Source: Bacteroidetes bacterium HGW-Bacteroidetes-4 (lineage in GTDB: Bacteria; Bacteroidota; Bacteroidia; Bacteroidales; SZUA-534). Taken from it: DNA of 64,000 nucleotides. Shown one piece after another: positions 21,806 through 32,126 of this stretch. The stretch covers positions 124,001 through 188,000 of the forward strand of contig PHDD01000001.1 of assembly GCA_002840905.1 (NCBI GenBank), written 5' to 3'. The position numbers and the translations under genes are program-made. A model generated the notes under the pieces. The model saw only the letters and a program-made list of their open reading frames with translations, was not told where the DNA came from and ran no database searches. Within the stretch, counting starts at the first letter, position 1. Every line of letters starts with the position of its first letter.

Positions 21806-23542
21806 ATGCAAAACAGTTTATTATCTGAGGTTAAAACAAAGGCCAATACTTGGCTTGAAGGAAATTACGATGATGAAACAAAAAAACAGGTACGTTACCT
21901 ACTCGAGAATGATGAAACGGAATTAATTGAATCGTTTTATCGCGAGCTGGAGTTTGGCACCGGAGGTTTGCGGGGCATAATGGGCGTAGGAACCAACCGT
22001 ATGAATATTTACACCGTTGGAATGGCAACTCAGGGACTAAGCAATTACCTGCTTCAGCAATTTTCAGGACAGGAAATATCAGTTGCCTTAGCTCACGATA
22101 ACCGCAATAACGGAAGACTTTTTTGTGATACTGCAGCTCAGATTTTTACAGCAAATGGTATTAAGGTTTACCTTTTCGATGCTTTACGCCCAACGCCTGA
22201 GTTGTCGTTTGCCATTCGTTATTTGGGGTGTAAAAGCGGCGTAGTGGTTACCGCATCGCATAACCCAAAGGAATACAATGGATATAAGGTATATTGGGAC
22301 GATGGCGGACAGATTGTTGATCCTCACGATAAAAACATAATCAAGGAAGTTCAAAAAATAAAAACAGTTGACGAAGTTAAATGGAAGGGTGACAATGCAA
22401 AAATTATTTCGATTGGTGCTGATGTTGATAAAGCCTATTTAGATGCTTTAATGACAGTGTCTTTATCTCCCGAGGTAATAGCCCGTCAAAAAGATTTAAA
22501 AATTGTATTTACTCCCATTCACGGAACAGGAGTAAGGCTTGTTCCCCAGGCTTTAAAAGCCGTGGGCTTCGAAAACATTATTAACGTTCCGGAACAGGAT
22601 GTTACCGATGGAAACTTTCCAACGGTTCATTCCCCCAATCCTGAAGAATCGGCCGCCTTAACCATGGCGCTTGAAAAAGCCAGGGCCAGCGAAGCCGACC
22701 TGGTAATGGCTACCGATCCAGATGCCGACCGGGTTGGAATAGCCGCAAAAAACAAGCAGGGAGAATTTGTATTGTTGAATGGCAATCAAACCGGGTCCTT
22801 TTTATTGTACTATTTGTTGACCAAATGGAAGGAGAAAGGTAAAATAACAGGCCGAGAATACGTGGTAAAAACTATTGTAACCACCGAATTAATTGCAGCT
22901 ATGGCAAAGGACTTTCATGTGGAATATTACGACGTGCTTACCGGTTTTAAGTTTATTGCCGACATCATTAAACAAAACGAAGGTTTTAAAAACTTTATTG
23001 GCGGTGGCGAGGAAAGCTATGGCTATTTAGCCGGCGATTTTGTGCGCGATAAAGATGCGGTTATGTCGTGTATGTTAATTGCCGAAGCTACTGCCTGGGC
23101 AAAAGACCAGGGAAAAACGGTGTTCGATGTGCTGGCCGAAATTTACATGAAGTACGGTTTCTATAAAGAAACACTGGTGAACCTGGTTAAAAAAGGAAAA
23201 ACCGGGGCCGATGAAATTCAAAAAATGATGGATAACTTCCGGAATCAAACACCTACTGAGATTAATGGTTCAACAGTTATAAAAGCAAAAGACTACCTGT
23301 TGCAGGTTGAATCTGATTTTTTATCCGGAGGGAAGCGAAAAATTACTTTGCCCAAATCGAACGTATTGCAATTTTTTACTGCCGATGGTTCAAAGATTTC
23401 AGTACGGCCATCAGGTACCGAACCGAAAATAAAATTTTATTTGGGTACTAAACAAGTATTAACCCATGCGGCCGATTACAAGAAAGTGGAACAGGAATTA
23501 GATGCTAAACTTCTATCGCTAAGCAAAGCCTTGGGTATTTAA
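21806..23542 (+). CDS. Phospho-sugar mutase (phosphoglucomutase/phosphomannomutase family)
   Basis: ELEFGTGGLRGIMGVGTNRMN, VVVTASHNPKEYNGYKVYW, ATDPDADRVGIA, RPSGTEPKIKFYLG. Confidence 0.94.
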   Translation: MQNSLLSEVKTKANTWLEGNYDDETKKQVRYLLENDETELIESFYRELEFGTGGLRGIMGVGTNRMNIYTVGMATQGLSNYLLQQFSGQEISVALAHDNRNNGRLFCDTAAQIFTANGIKVYLFDALRPTPELSFAIRYLGCKSGVVVTASHNPKEYNGYKVYWDDGGQIVDPHDKNIIKEVQKIKTVDEVKWKGDNAKIISIGADVDKAYLDALMTVSLSPEVIARQKDLKIVFTPIHGTGVRLVPQALKAVGFENIINVPEQDVTDGNFPTVHSPNPEESAALTMALEKARASEADLVMATDPDADRVGIAAKNKQGEFVLLNGNQTGSFLLYYLLTKWKEKGKITGREYVVKTIVTTELIAAMAKDFHVEYYDVLTGFKFIADIIKQNEGFKNFIGGGEESYGYLAGDFVRDKDAVMSCMLIAEATAWAKDQGKTVFDVLAEIYMKYGFYKETLVNLVKKGKTGADEIQKMMDNFRNQTPTEINGSTVIKAKDYLLQVESDFLSGGKRKITLPKSNVLQFFTADGSKISVRPSGTEPKIKFYLGTKQVLTHAADYKKVEQELDAKLLSLSKALGI

Positions 23543-23578
23543 TGCCAACGAAAAAAGTTTTTACCAAATACAAATTAG

Positions 23579-23604
23579 ACCACTTGAATTTCAGGTGTTT
23601 TTAT
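23579..23604 (+). terminator. Probable terminator after the phospho-sugar mutase
   Basis: CACTTGA att TCAGGTG followed by TTTTT. Confidence 0.65.
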
Positions 23605-23709
23605 TATTTATCAGCATTTTTTTTGCATCTATAAACTACATATAATTTGAAAACAAACTTAAATTATTATTTTTGAAGATCTTAAATGGGGTAAATTTTT
23701 TGAAATACT

Positions 23710-25617
23710 ATGAAAACAATTGTACAACTTTTTGAAGAAAATGTGAGCAAATTCCCTGACAATCCGCTGCTCCTTGAAAAGAAAACCGATAAATATATTG
23801 CAACTTCGTATAAAGACGCGCTGCAAAACGTAATTACCTACGCAGGAGGATTACTAAGTTTGGGAATAAAAAAAGGTGACCGCATGGCTTTGTTATCCGA
23901 AGGCCGAAACGATTGGGTTTATAGTGAATTGGCCATTCTTTACACAGGAGCCATAAACGTACCTTTATCTATTAAGCTGGAAGCATCAGAAGTTAAGTTT
24001 CGCCTTGAACATTCAGGAACGCGCATTATTATTGTTTCAAAGAGTCAGGCAGCTAAAGTCGAAGCGGTTCGCAACGAGTTACCAGATCTGGAACGGGTAA
24101 TTTATTTAGATGAAAAAGAAACCTATCAGGAAAACGATTTATGCTGGGCTGCAATTTATGATATGGGCAAGAAGTTTAACTCCGAAAATTCCGATGCAAC
24201 TAATCAGGCCAAGAAGTCCATACAAGGTGACGATTTTGCGAATATTACCTATACATCAGGAACTACGGCCGACCCCAAGGGAATTATACTTTCGCACCGA
24301 AATTATACCGCAAATGTAGAACAGGCTCTAACTTTAATGACAATTCCCGATTCCTTTAAAACCTTATTAATATTACCGCTCGACCATTGCTTTGCGCACG
24401 TAGCCGGAATTTATAGTTTTATAGCTAATGGAGCCAGTATTGGTTTTATTCAACAAGGTGAAACACCCATGCAAACATTAAAGAACATACCAATAAATAT
24501 TAAAGAAATAAAACCCGATATTTTACTTAGCGTTCCGGCATTGGCAAAGAATTTTAAAAAGAATATCGAAAAAGGTATTGCCGACAAGGGAAAAATAACT
24601 GAAAAGCTTTTTAATTTTGCGTTGAAAGTTGCATATAAATACAACAAAGAAGGTTACAATAAAGGCAGGGGTTTGAATGCTTTACGTGGACCGTTGGTAA
24701 AACTATTCGATAAAATACTGTTTAGCAAAGTACGCGAAGTTTTTGGTGGCGACTTGAAATTCTTTATTGGTGGAGGAGCCCTACTCGACATTGAATTGCA
24801 GCGTTTTTATTATGCTATTGGAATTCCCATGCTTCAAGGATATGGTTTGTCGGAAGCAACACCGGTAATTTCATCCAACTCGCTGGTAAAACACAAATTG
24901 GGTTCAAGTGGTTACCTGGTGAAACCTCTCGATATTAAAATTTGCGACGATAATGGAAACGAAGTACCCCTGGGGCAAAAAGGAGAAATTGTAATTCAGG
25001 GTGAGAATGTGATGAAAGGTTACTGGCGAAATGAAAAAGCCACAGCCGAAACAATTAAGGACGGCTGGTTGCATACCGGTGATTTGGGCTATATGGATGA
25101 AGATGGTTTCCTTTATGTATTGGGCCGTTTTAAAAGCCTTTTAATTGCCAACGATGGCGAAAAATATTCACCCGAATCGATCGAGGAAATGTTGGTTTCC
25201 AAATCGCCCTTTATTGAGCAGGTAATGTTACATAATAACCAGAATCCCTACACCATTGGTTTGCTGGTGGCAAATAATGAGGCTTTAAAAAAACACCTGA
25301 GTGAGCAGGGAATAGATATGAATAGTGACGAAGGACAAGCCGAAGCTTTAAGAAGATTACAGCAGGAAATTAATGAGTTTAAAAAAGGGGGAAAGTTCGA
25401 GGGTGAATTCCCTGAACGTTGGTTACCTGCTGCCATTGGTATTTTAGAAGAACCCTTTACCGAGCAGAATAAATTCATTAATAGTACCATGAAGATGGTT
25501 CGAGGTAAAATTACAGAACATTACAAAGAGCGCATCGATTATTTATACACAGCCGATGCTAAAAACATTGTAAACGAATTAAACATTAAGGCCTTAAAAA
25601 AGAACATTAGTAATTAG
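23710..25617 (+). CDS. AMP-binding long-chain fatty-acid--CoA ligase family protein
   Basis: ITYTSGTTADPKGIILSHRNY, QGYGLSEATPVIS, GWLHTGDLGYMDEDGFLYVLGRFKSLLI. Confidence 0.92.
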   Translation: MKTIVQLFEENVSKFPDNPLLLEKKTDKYIATSYKDALQNVITYAGGLLSLGIKKGDRMALLSEGRNDWVYSELAILYTGAINVPLSIKLEASEVKFRLEHSGTRIIIVSKSQAAKVEAVRNELPDLERVIYLDEKETYQENDLCWAAIYDMGKKFNSENSDATNQAKKSIQGDDFANITYTSGTTADPKGIILSHRNYTANVEQALTLMTIPDSFKTLLILPLDHCFAHVAGIYSFIANGASIGFIQQGETPMQTLKNIPINIKEIKPDILLSVPALAKNFKKNIEKGIADKGKITEKLFNFALKVAYKYNKEGYNKGRGLNALRGPLVKLFDKILFSKVREVFGGDLKFFIGGGALLDIELQRFYYAIGIPMLQGYGLSEATPVISSNSLVKHKLGSSGYLVKPLDIKICDDNGNEVPLGQKGEIVIQGENVMKGYWRNEKATAETIKDGWLHTGDLGYMDEDGFLYVLGRFKSLLIANDGEKYSPESIEEMLVSKSPFIEQVMLHNNQNPYTIGLLVANNEALKKHLSEQGIDMNSDEGQAEALRRLQQEINEFKKGGKFEGEFPERWLPAAIGILEEPFTEQNKFINSTMKMVRGKITEHYKERIDYLYTADAKNIVNELNIKALKKNISN

Positions 25618-25640
25618 TAATAGTTTACTATGATAAAAAG

Positions 25641-25669
25641 AAAAAGCAGGTTTAAAGCCTGCTTTTTTT
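25641..25669. terminator. Bidirectional terminator between convergent genes
   Basis: AAAAAGCAGG tttaaa GCCTGCTTTTTTT. Confidence 0.85.
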
Positions 25670-26342
25670 ATTCGTGGAAGTAACTCAAATCAAGGTTTAA
25701 GGCCTCATAAAACGGGGTAAGTTCAAATTCACCTCCACCATATGATTTGGCCAGATTTCTAATTTTCTTTTTAATATCTTCAAATAATTCGGGAGCCTGA
25801 TATTCTAAAATAAAAAGATAACTACCTGTTTCAATAACGGCATCCATAAATTCCCTGGCTTCACCATTTAAAAGTGAGGCTAATTTTTCTTGCTGTTGGT
25901 TTAAAAATTGATTTACCTGGTCAACAATGGGTTTTGCCTTTGAAGTAGCTTTTGCACCACCCAAAGAAGTTTTAAGATAGCCTTTATTTTTGAGTGGTTT
26001 TAAAATATTATCTGTAATAAATGCACTGGGATAGCTGTGTTTTTTTAATACAAAATTGGTTAGTATCTTGGTTTGTACCTGGTTTAGTTCAGCTAAAGGA
26101 AGTAAAAAAGCTTTTTCAAAGGGTTGTGGTTCATACCCTTCGTAGTTTAGGCCTTTATATATCATTGAATAGCGTTGTGTTTTCTTTGACCGGGAATTCG
26201 GAAAACTATCGAGCTTGACTACTTTTAGAATCCTTCGCACAGTTAAATCTTTTAACAATACAGCTAATATTTCCTGAATGTGTACTTTTTTGGGAGCTCT
26301 TAAAAACAAAACCTGCACCGGAAAAAGCTCTGAATTTACCAT
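25668..26342 (-). CDS. Hypothetical protein
   Basis: ORF 25668..26381; internal ATG (MVNSELFPVQVLFLRAPKKVHIQEILAVLLKDLTVRR...) is the likelier start. No family recognised. Confidence 0.65.
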   Translation of the reverse strand: MVNSELFPVQVLFLRAPKKVHIQEILAVLLKDLTVRRILKVVKLDSFPNSRSKKTQRYSMIYKGLNYEGYEPQPFEKAFLLPLAELNQVQTKILTNFVLKKHSYPSAFITDNILKPLKNKGYLKTSLGGAKATSKAKPIVDQVNQFLNQQQEKLASLLNGEAREFMDAVIETGSYLFILEYQAPELFEDIKKKIRNLAKSYGGGEFELTPFYEALNLDLSYFHE

Positions 26343-26502
26343 AACTTTGAATAATTTATAGTTCAAAAGTAAGCAACACAATTTAATTAAAAAATAGCTG
26401 ATGCTACTATTTTACACCTAAAATATTAAATTTATTGTAAAACGATTGAGTTATAAGATTGTTGTATTCTTTATGTATGTTAAAGCAGCCTAGTTAAATA
26501 GC

Positions 26503-26542
26503 AAAAAAAAAGAGCTGATTTGAAGTTCAGCTCTTTTTTTTT
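26503..26542. terminator. Terminator hairpin downstream of the minus-strand AMP-binding ligase
   Basis: AAAAAAAAGAGCTGAtttgaagTTCAGCTCTTTTTTTTT. Confidence 0.85.
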
Positions 26543-26548
26543 AACCAC

Positions 26549-28180
26549 TTAGTTTGTATATAAATACCGTTTGATGCTTTTCTTTGGGGTTTTCACAAAT
26601 TCCTCGTCCTGAATCTCGACCCGGGATATGCTCATGTAATTAGGCATCTGTCCGTTTAGTTGTTTTTGGCTCTTTTCAAACTCAGCCTGCATGTTTTCTT
26701 TCGAAAGTCCGTCGAGTTCAGCTTTTTCAAAATCGGGAACTATTAAGGCGTGTAACTTACCTTGTTTTTCAACCACCAACGATTCTATTACATAAGGCAG
26801 GCTGTTTATACGGGCCTCAATTTCTTCAGGATAAATATTTTGACCCGATGCGCCAAGAATCATATTCTTACTACGTCCTTTAATAGTAATAAATCCATTT
26901 TTGTCCATCACACCCAAATCGCCTGTTTTTAGCCAGCCATCTTCATCAATAGTTTCACTGGTAGCTGTTGGATTTTTGTAGTAACCCATCATTACCTGCG
27001 AACCTTTTACCATTATTTCACCTTCAATCATTTCGGGGTCAGGCGAATCAATTTTAACTTTACACTGGCGAATAGGGTAACCACAGCTAAACTTTTTGGC
27101 TTTGTGCCAGGGCGCATAACTTATAATTGGAGCACATTCGGTCATGCCATAACCAATGGTATATTTGAACCCAATCTTTCTTAAGAAACTTTCAACTTCT
27201 TTGTTCAGCGCAGCTCCACCAATAATTACTTCGATAAAATTACCACCAAAGGCTTCATCAAGGCTTCTTTTTACTTTATTGTGAACCAGTTTCTTCAACA
27301 AAGGAATTCCCAGTAAAATGTGTGGTAACCCACTGCTGATTGCAGGTTTCACTTTATTCCGGTAAACTTTTTCAATAATTAGTGGAACCAATACAACCAA
27401 ACGTGGTTTTATCTCTTTAAACGCCTGTAAAATTACCTGAGGCGATGGAATTTTTCCTAAAAAGGTAATGTGGCATCCCATAACAAATTCAACCAGCAAT
27501 TCAAAAGCTAATCCATAGGCATGAGCCAATGGAAGGAAAGAAACTATCTTATCACCTGGACGTAAATCCATCACATCAAATCCAAATTCAATGTTTGTAG
27601 CAAAATTTCCATGGCTCAACATAACACCTTTTGATAAACCCGAAGTTCCTGAAGTGTATGATATCGAAGCTAGGGCATCATGAGGCTGTTTGTTTAAACT
27701 GAAAGTGTCGGGTGTTAAATCCAGGTTCAACACGTTGCTTTCATTCAGGTATTTTGAAACATCGCTATCTCTCTCGTACAATACTTCGTAGGAATCAAGT
27801 GAAATAAACCCGCGAATGTTTGGGAATTTTTCCACATCTAATTTTTCAAAAATATAATCCGACAGAAACATAAGTACTGAATCGGAGTGATTTACAGTGT
27901 TTTCAATATCGCCTGCCGGAAAATCCTGTAATAGCGGTACACTTACCGTACCGTACGATATGGTACCCAAAAAAGTAACGGCCCAGTTGGAATTATTTCG
28001 CCCAATTTGGGCTACTTTGTCTCCTGGCTTCAGGCCAAGTTTTTCAAAAACATAGTGAATTTTTTTAATTCGTTCTGCGGCCTCTTTATAGCTGATGCTT
28101 CCCTCCTGATAATCAGCTAAAGCCTGCAGATCCCAATGTTTTTTGATGCTGTTTTCAATGAACTCTACAAAAGTTAACAT
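26549..28180 (-). CDS. AMP-binding protein (long-chain fatty-acid--CoA ligase family)
   Basis: ASISYTSGTSGLSKGVMLSHGNFATNIEF, YGMTECAPIISYAPW, GWLKTGDLGVMDKNGFITIKGRSKNMIL. Confidence 0.92.
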   Translation of the reverse strand: MLTFVEFIENSIKKHWDLQALADYQEGSISYKEAAERIKKIHYVFEKLGLKPGDKVAQIGRNNSNWAVTFLGTISYGTVSVPLLQDFPAGDIENTVNHSDSVLMFLSDYIFEKLDVEKFPNIRGFISLDSYEVLYERDSDVSKYLNESNVLNLDLTPDTFSLNKQPHDALASISYTSGTSGLSKGVMLSHGNFATNIEFGFDVMDLRPGDKIVSFLPLAHAYGLAFELLVEFVMGCHITFLGKIPSPQVILQAFKEIKPRLVVLVPLIIEKVYRNKVKPAISSGLPHILLGIPLLKKLVHNKVKRSLDEAFGGNFIEVIIGGAALNKEVESFLRKIGFKYTIGYGMTECAPIISYAPWHKAKKFSCGYPIRQCKVKIDSPDPEMIEGEIMVKGSQVMMGYYKNPTATSETIDEDGWLKTGDLGVMDKNGFITIKGRSKNMILGASGQNIYPEEIEARINSLPYVIESLVVEKQGKLHALIVPDFEKAELDGLSKENMQAEFEKSQKQLNGQMPNYMSISRVEIQDEEFVKTPKKSIKRYLYTN

Positions 28181-28378
28181 ACCCTTTAAGTTGGTTACTA
28201 CTATTTTTACTTAAGACAAATATGTTCAAAAATATGTTTTTCGATTTAAATAAAAAATATTATCGTAATAAATAGATTAACACCTGTGTGTTAGTATTTT
28301 TAATTTATTCTAATATAATAAGATGCGTGCTACTAATTGATGAGAAGATTATTAAAGTAAAGAAAAGTGTTTAGGGCA

Positions 28379-28573
28379 TTAATCTATTTCATTTAATAAA
28401 TTTTCAACTTCCAATTTGGTGTCGGTGAGTTTTTGTTTGCAGCTTTTAATCAGTTGTGCTACTTTTTTTACTTTGCTCGAAAGTTCATCCACATCAAGTG
28501 TGTGGTTTTCTATCTCCTCAATTATCGATTCAATCTCAGCGATAGCTTTTTCGTATGAAAATTTCTGACTCAT
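28379..28573 (-). CDS. xseB: Exodeoxyribonuclease VII small subunit
   Basis: MSQKFSYEKAIAEIESIIEEIENHTLDVDELSSKVKKVAQLIKSCKQKLTDTKLEVENLLNE matches the short coiled-coil XseB pattern; internal ATG preferred. Confidence 0.85.
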   Translation of the reverse strand: MSQKFSYEKAIAEIESIIEEIENHTLDVDELSSKVKKVAQLIKSCKQKLTDTKLEVENLLNEID

Positions 28574-28891
28574 TGTTGTCTTGCTTAAATTCAATGCAAG
28601 TATACAAAAATTAACAGGCTGTTCAAAAAACTAAATATTTTAGATTGGGTCATTAAATATTTTTTTTGATTAAAAGAGTATTGGAATTCATAATTTTTTA
28701 TAAATTTGTAGGAGTATTTCTAAAATTTTAGTAATACAAAACCAGTAATTTAGGTTCTTTTAAATGTTAATTTCTTTGTTTTAAATGCCAGATGGTTTTT
28801 ATAAGAAATTGATTTTTTGATATTTAAATTGTTGATATAAAGTATTTTATATTGCCTGATAACAGGTATTTTTTTCATGGGTTAATGGTTG

Positions 28892-28933
28892 CAAAACACT
28901 CGCAGATTTATCTGTCGGGTGTTTTGTTTTTTT
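28892..28933 (+). terminator. Strong + strand rho-independent terminator with no + strand CDS upstream
   Basis: CAAAACACTCG CAGA ttta TCTG t CGGGTGTTTTG followed by TTTTTTT. Confidence 0.8.
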
Positions 28934-29016
28934 AGTGCGTTTTATCACCATAGTATTTAAGAAAAAAGTTTTTCATTCGGCTTTTACAATTCGAATTACC
29001 TAATACCATGTGGTGC

Positions 29017-31056
29017 TTAATCTTCCAGTAAATCTTTTGCCGAGTAGGTTTTTTTGTGTTTTAGCTTGTTGTATTTAAAACCAACTATCAAAATGTCGTC
29101 AATCTGTTCGCTGTTTCCTTTCCAGGCTTCAAAAGTTCGTTGAATAATTACGGGCTGCTCTTTTAAAGGACGTCTGTTTATATCGGTTAAAAGTTGACGG
29201 AACCTGCCAAAGTTGAATTTCTTTTCACCGGTTTCGTTAAATTGCGAAGTGTAGCCATCGGAAAACATGTAAACAGAATCGTTTTCGAGCAATGGAATGG
29301 TGGTATTCGAGAATATCTTTTGAATGTTATCGTAATATTCGCCAATAGGGTAGATACTTCCTTTAAAAGTTATGGCTTTTCCGTCACGCAGCAGCATTAT
29401 TGGGCGTTGGGCACTGGCAAATTTCATTTCGTTGGTATCAAGATCAATGGTACAAACTGATGCATCCATACCTTCGAATCGCTGTTCGTGATGGTTTTTG
29501 TATACCAGTAAATCGTTTATTTCAATGTCAAGTCGCGACAAAATTAGCGCTGGATCAGTAATATATTCGTAATTTACCAAATGATGCAGTATAGTCATTC
29601 CAATCATACTCATAAAAGCCCCCGGAACCCCATGGCCTGTGCAGTCGGAAGCAACTACCACTATTTGGTTATTAATTTTCGAATACCAGTAAAAATCGCC
29701 ACTTACAATATCGCGTGGTAAAATATATACAAACGATTCGGGAAAAAGCTCGGTAAACTCTTCTGGAGCAGGGAGTAAGGATTCCTGAATCCGATGCGCA
29801 TAATTTAAACTGGCTGTTAAATCATCTTGTTTATTTTCGAGCAGATTTTTCTGGTGGTCGAGCAATTTGTAAGCCTCATTTAATTTTCGGTTTACCTGAT
29901 ACAAAAATTCCGATTGTTCTTCAATCTCGTTATTTCGTTCTTCAATATTATTGACCATTTTATTGAAGTTTTTCGAAAGTGTTGCAATCTCATTGTGGCC
30001 ATCTTCGTTAACCCGCTCACGATAATTTCCGTTGGCAATGATTTTGGTTTTGTCAATCAAATCGTAAATTGGAAAAACAATGGCTTTGGCACGATTGTAA
30101 ATTAAAAAGAACACCAGTAATAAACTGAAAAGTAATACCAGACTTATCTTTAGTTTTTCTTTCCGGATAAAATGTTCCTGACTTGCCGGATCATTGGATA
30201 TGCGAATAATGGTGCCGCTAAAAATTTTAGGATTCAGATCTTTCAGAAAAAAATAGGTGTAATTAATATGACCGCTTCCATTCTCGGCATGTCCAATAGT
30301 AATCATTTTTCCATGTAGCAAATCATCAATAAGGGGAATGTGAGCCGGAATAAATTCACGTTTTAGATTTAATGGATAGGGTTTGTCGGCATAGAAGAAA
30401 ATATCGACCGAAGTCAGGTTCGGTTTCTTTTGCGGTATTTCACCCAGATGCGTAATGGTATAATTATAAATTTTATCGGCCTGAGCTGAATACAAGCCTA
30501 TTTCGATAATATATTTTCCGTCGTTGGTGGGCTGGTAACAATATTTTTTGTAACGTTTGGTTTTATGTTCAAAAAAGAACCGGGGACTATCAAACTTTTT
30601 GTTTGCAAAAATATCAAGCAAATAATTTTTATGCGCATAGCCAAAGCTAAAAAAATTAATATATAGGTCTTCTTTAAAAGTAGTATTTACAACAATACCA
30701 TCACGGTTTATAACGTATAAGTCAAATAATTCATTATCCATCTCCAATTCGTCACGGATTTGAAGTAAATCAAGATTTTCGATGTTTTGGGTGTTTTTAA
30801 AATAATCTTCAATAAGAGTTTCACTGTAATTGTGCATTTGCTGCTCCATGGGCTCTTCAATAATGGAAAGCGCCACCAGCTCAAGTTCAATGAACGATTT
30901 TATTTCTTCATAAATGAAATCCTGTTCGGTAAGGTTATTCGTATTTAATATAGTTCTTGTATTCCGATAACTAAAAATGGCTAAAATTATAAGCCCCATT
31001 ATAACCGGGAGCACTATGTTTATTAGTAATTGTTTGTATATGGAATTAATTTTCAC
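29017..31056 (-). CDS. Membrane sensor with HAMP and SpoIIE-type PP2C serine phosphatase domain
   Basis: Two TM segments, HAMP-like region, then AHRIQESLLPAPEEFTELFPESFVYILPRDIVSGDFYWYSKINNQIVVVASDCTGHGVPGAFMSMIGMTILH. Confidence 0.9.
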   Translation of the reverse strand: MKINSIYKQLLINIVLPVIMGLIILAIFSYRNTRTILNTNNLTEQDFIYEEIKSFIELELVALSIIEEPMEQQMHNYSETLIEDYFKNTQNIENLDLLQIRDELEMDNELFDLYVINRDGIVVNTTFKEDLYINFFSFGYAHKNYLLDIFANKKFDSPRFFFEHKTKRYKKYCYQPTNDGKYIIEIGLYSAQADKIYNYTITHLGEIPQKKPNLTSVDIFFYADKPYPLNLKREFIPAHIPLIDDLLHGKMITIGHAENGSGHINYTYFFLKDLNPKIFSGTIIRISNDPASQEHFIRKEKLKISLVLLFSLLLVFFLIYNRAKAIVFPIYDLIDKTKIIANGNYRERVNEDGHNEIATLSKNFNKMVNNIEERNNEIEEQSEFLYQVNRKLNEAYKLLDHQKNLLENKQDDLTASLNYAHRIQESLLPAPEEFTELFPESFVYILPRDIVSGDFYWYSKINNQIVVVASDCTGHGVPGAFMSMIGMTILHHLVNYEYITDPALILSRLDIEINDLLVYKNHHEQRFEGMDASVCTIDLDTNEMKFASAQRPIMLLRDGKAITFKGSIYPIGEYYDNIQKIFSNTTIPLLENDSVYMFSDGYTSQFNETGEKKFNFGRFRQLLTDINRRPLKEQPVIIQRTFEAWKGNSEQIDDILIVGFKYNKLKHKKTYSAKDLLED

Positions 31057-31139
31057 AGTGTTAGTTCAAATATTAAGTAAGCTGTTTACATTTTTTAAAC
31101 CTAAATATAATAAAATTCAGAAACAAGAATGAATTATTG

Positions 31140-31958
31140 TTAAAGTTGATTGACGGTTTTTCTGATTTTAACCAACTTTGTCAATAAATTTTCAAGATAA
31201 TCAAGCTTTAACATGTTGGCACCATCAGACAATGCTTTTGCCGGATTAGGATGGGTTTCAATAAAAATTCCGTTAACACCAACAGCAATTCCAGCTCGCG
31301 CCACCGTTTCAATTAAGTCGGGTCGGCCACCGGTAACTCCTGAAACCTGATTGGGTTGTTGAAGGGAGTGAGTAATGTCAAGAATAACGGGTAGTCCGGT
31401 TTGTTGCATCTCGGGAATTCCCCGGTAATCGATCAACAAATCCTGATAACCAAAGGTTGTACCCCTTTCGGTAAGCATTACCCGGGGATTTCCCGCATCA
31501 ATAACTTTTTGTGCTGCAAACTGCATAGCACCGGGAGCTAAAAATTGTCCTTTTTTAATATTTACCACTTTTCCGGTTTTTGCTGCCGCTTCGAGTAAAT
31601 CAGTTTGACGGCATAAAAAGGCCGGAATTTGCAACACATCGACTACTTGGGCAGCAATGGCTGCTTCTTCGGCTGTATGAATATCACTAACCACTGGTAC
31701 TTTTAACTCGCTGCGCACTTTATAAAGTATTTCCAGCGCTTTTTGATCGCCAATACCGCTGAACGAATCCTTTTTGCTTCGGTTAGCTTTCCTATATGAT
31801 GCTTTAAATATGTATGGTATTTCCAACTTCTGGGTAATATCAATAACTCTTTTGGCTACTTCAAATACCAGGGCTTCGTTTTCTACCACACAGGGGCCGG
31901 CCAAAAGAAAAAAATTTCCTGAGTAAGTATCTTTAATAAAAGGAATTGATGCTATCAT
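31140..31958 (-). CDS. kdsA: 3-deoxy-8-phosphooctulonate synthase
   Basis: LLAGPCVVENEALVFEVAKRV...FKASYRKANRSKKDSFSGIGDQKALEIL...VMLTERGTTFGYQDLLIDYRGIPEM. Confidence 0.95.
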   Translation of the reverse strand: MIASIPFIKDTYSGNFFLLAGPCVVENEALVFEVAKRVIDITQKLEIPYIFKASYRKANRSKKDSFSGIGDQKALEILYKVRSELKVPVVSDIHTAEEAAIAAQVVDVLQIPAFLCRQTDLLEAAAKTGKVVNIKKGQFLAPGAMQFAAQKVIDAGNPRVMLTERGTTFGYQDLLIDYRGIPEMQQTGLPVILDITHSLQQPNQVSGVTGGRPDLIETVARAGIAVGVNGIFIETHPNPAKALSDGANMLKLDYLENLLTKLVKIRKTVNQL

Positions 31959-32126
31959 CTTCTGTTACATTTTCAAAATAATGGTTCAAATATACTATAA
32001 AAATTGCCGCATATTCGCTATATCCAAAACGAAAGTAAGAAATAATTTATGACGAAGCTGTTTTCTAACGGTTTGTTTTTCTATTGCGGCTTTATGTGTA
32101 TTTTTACCAAATAAATTTATGCAAGC

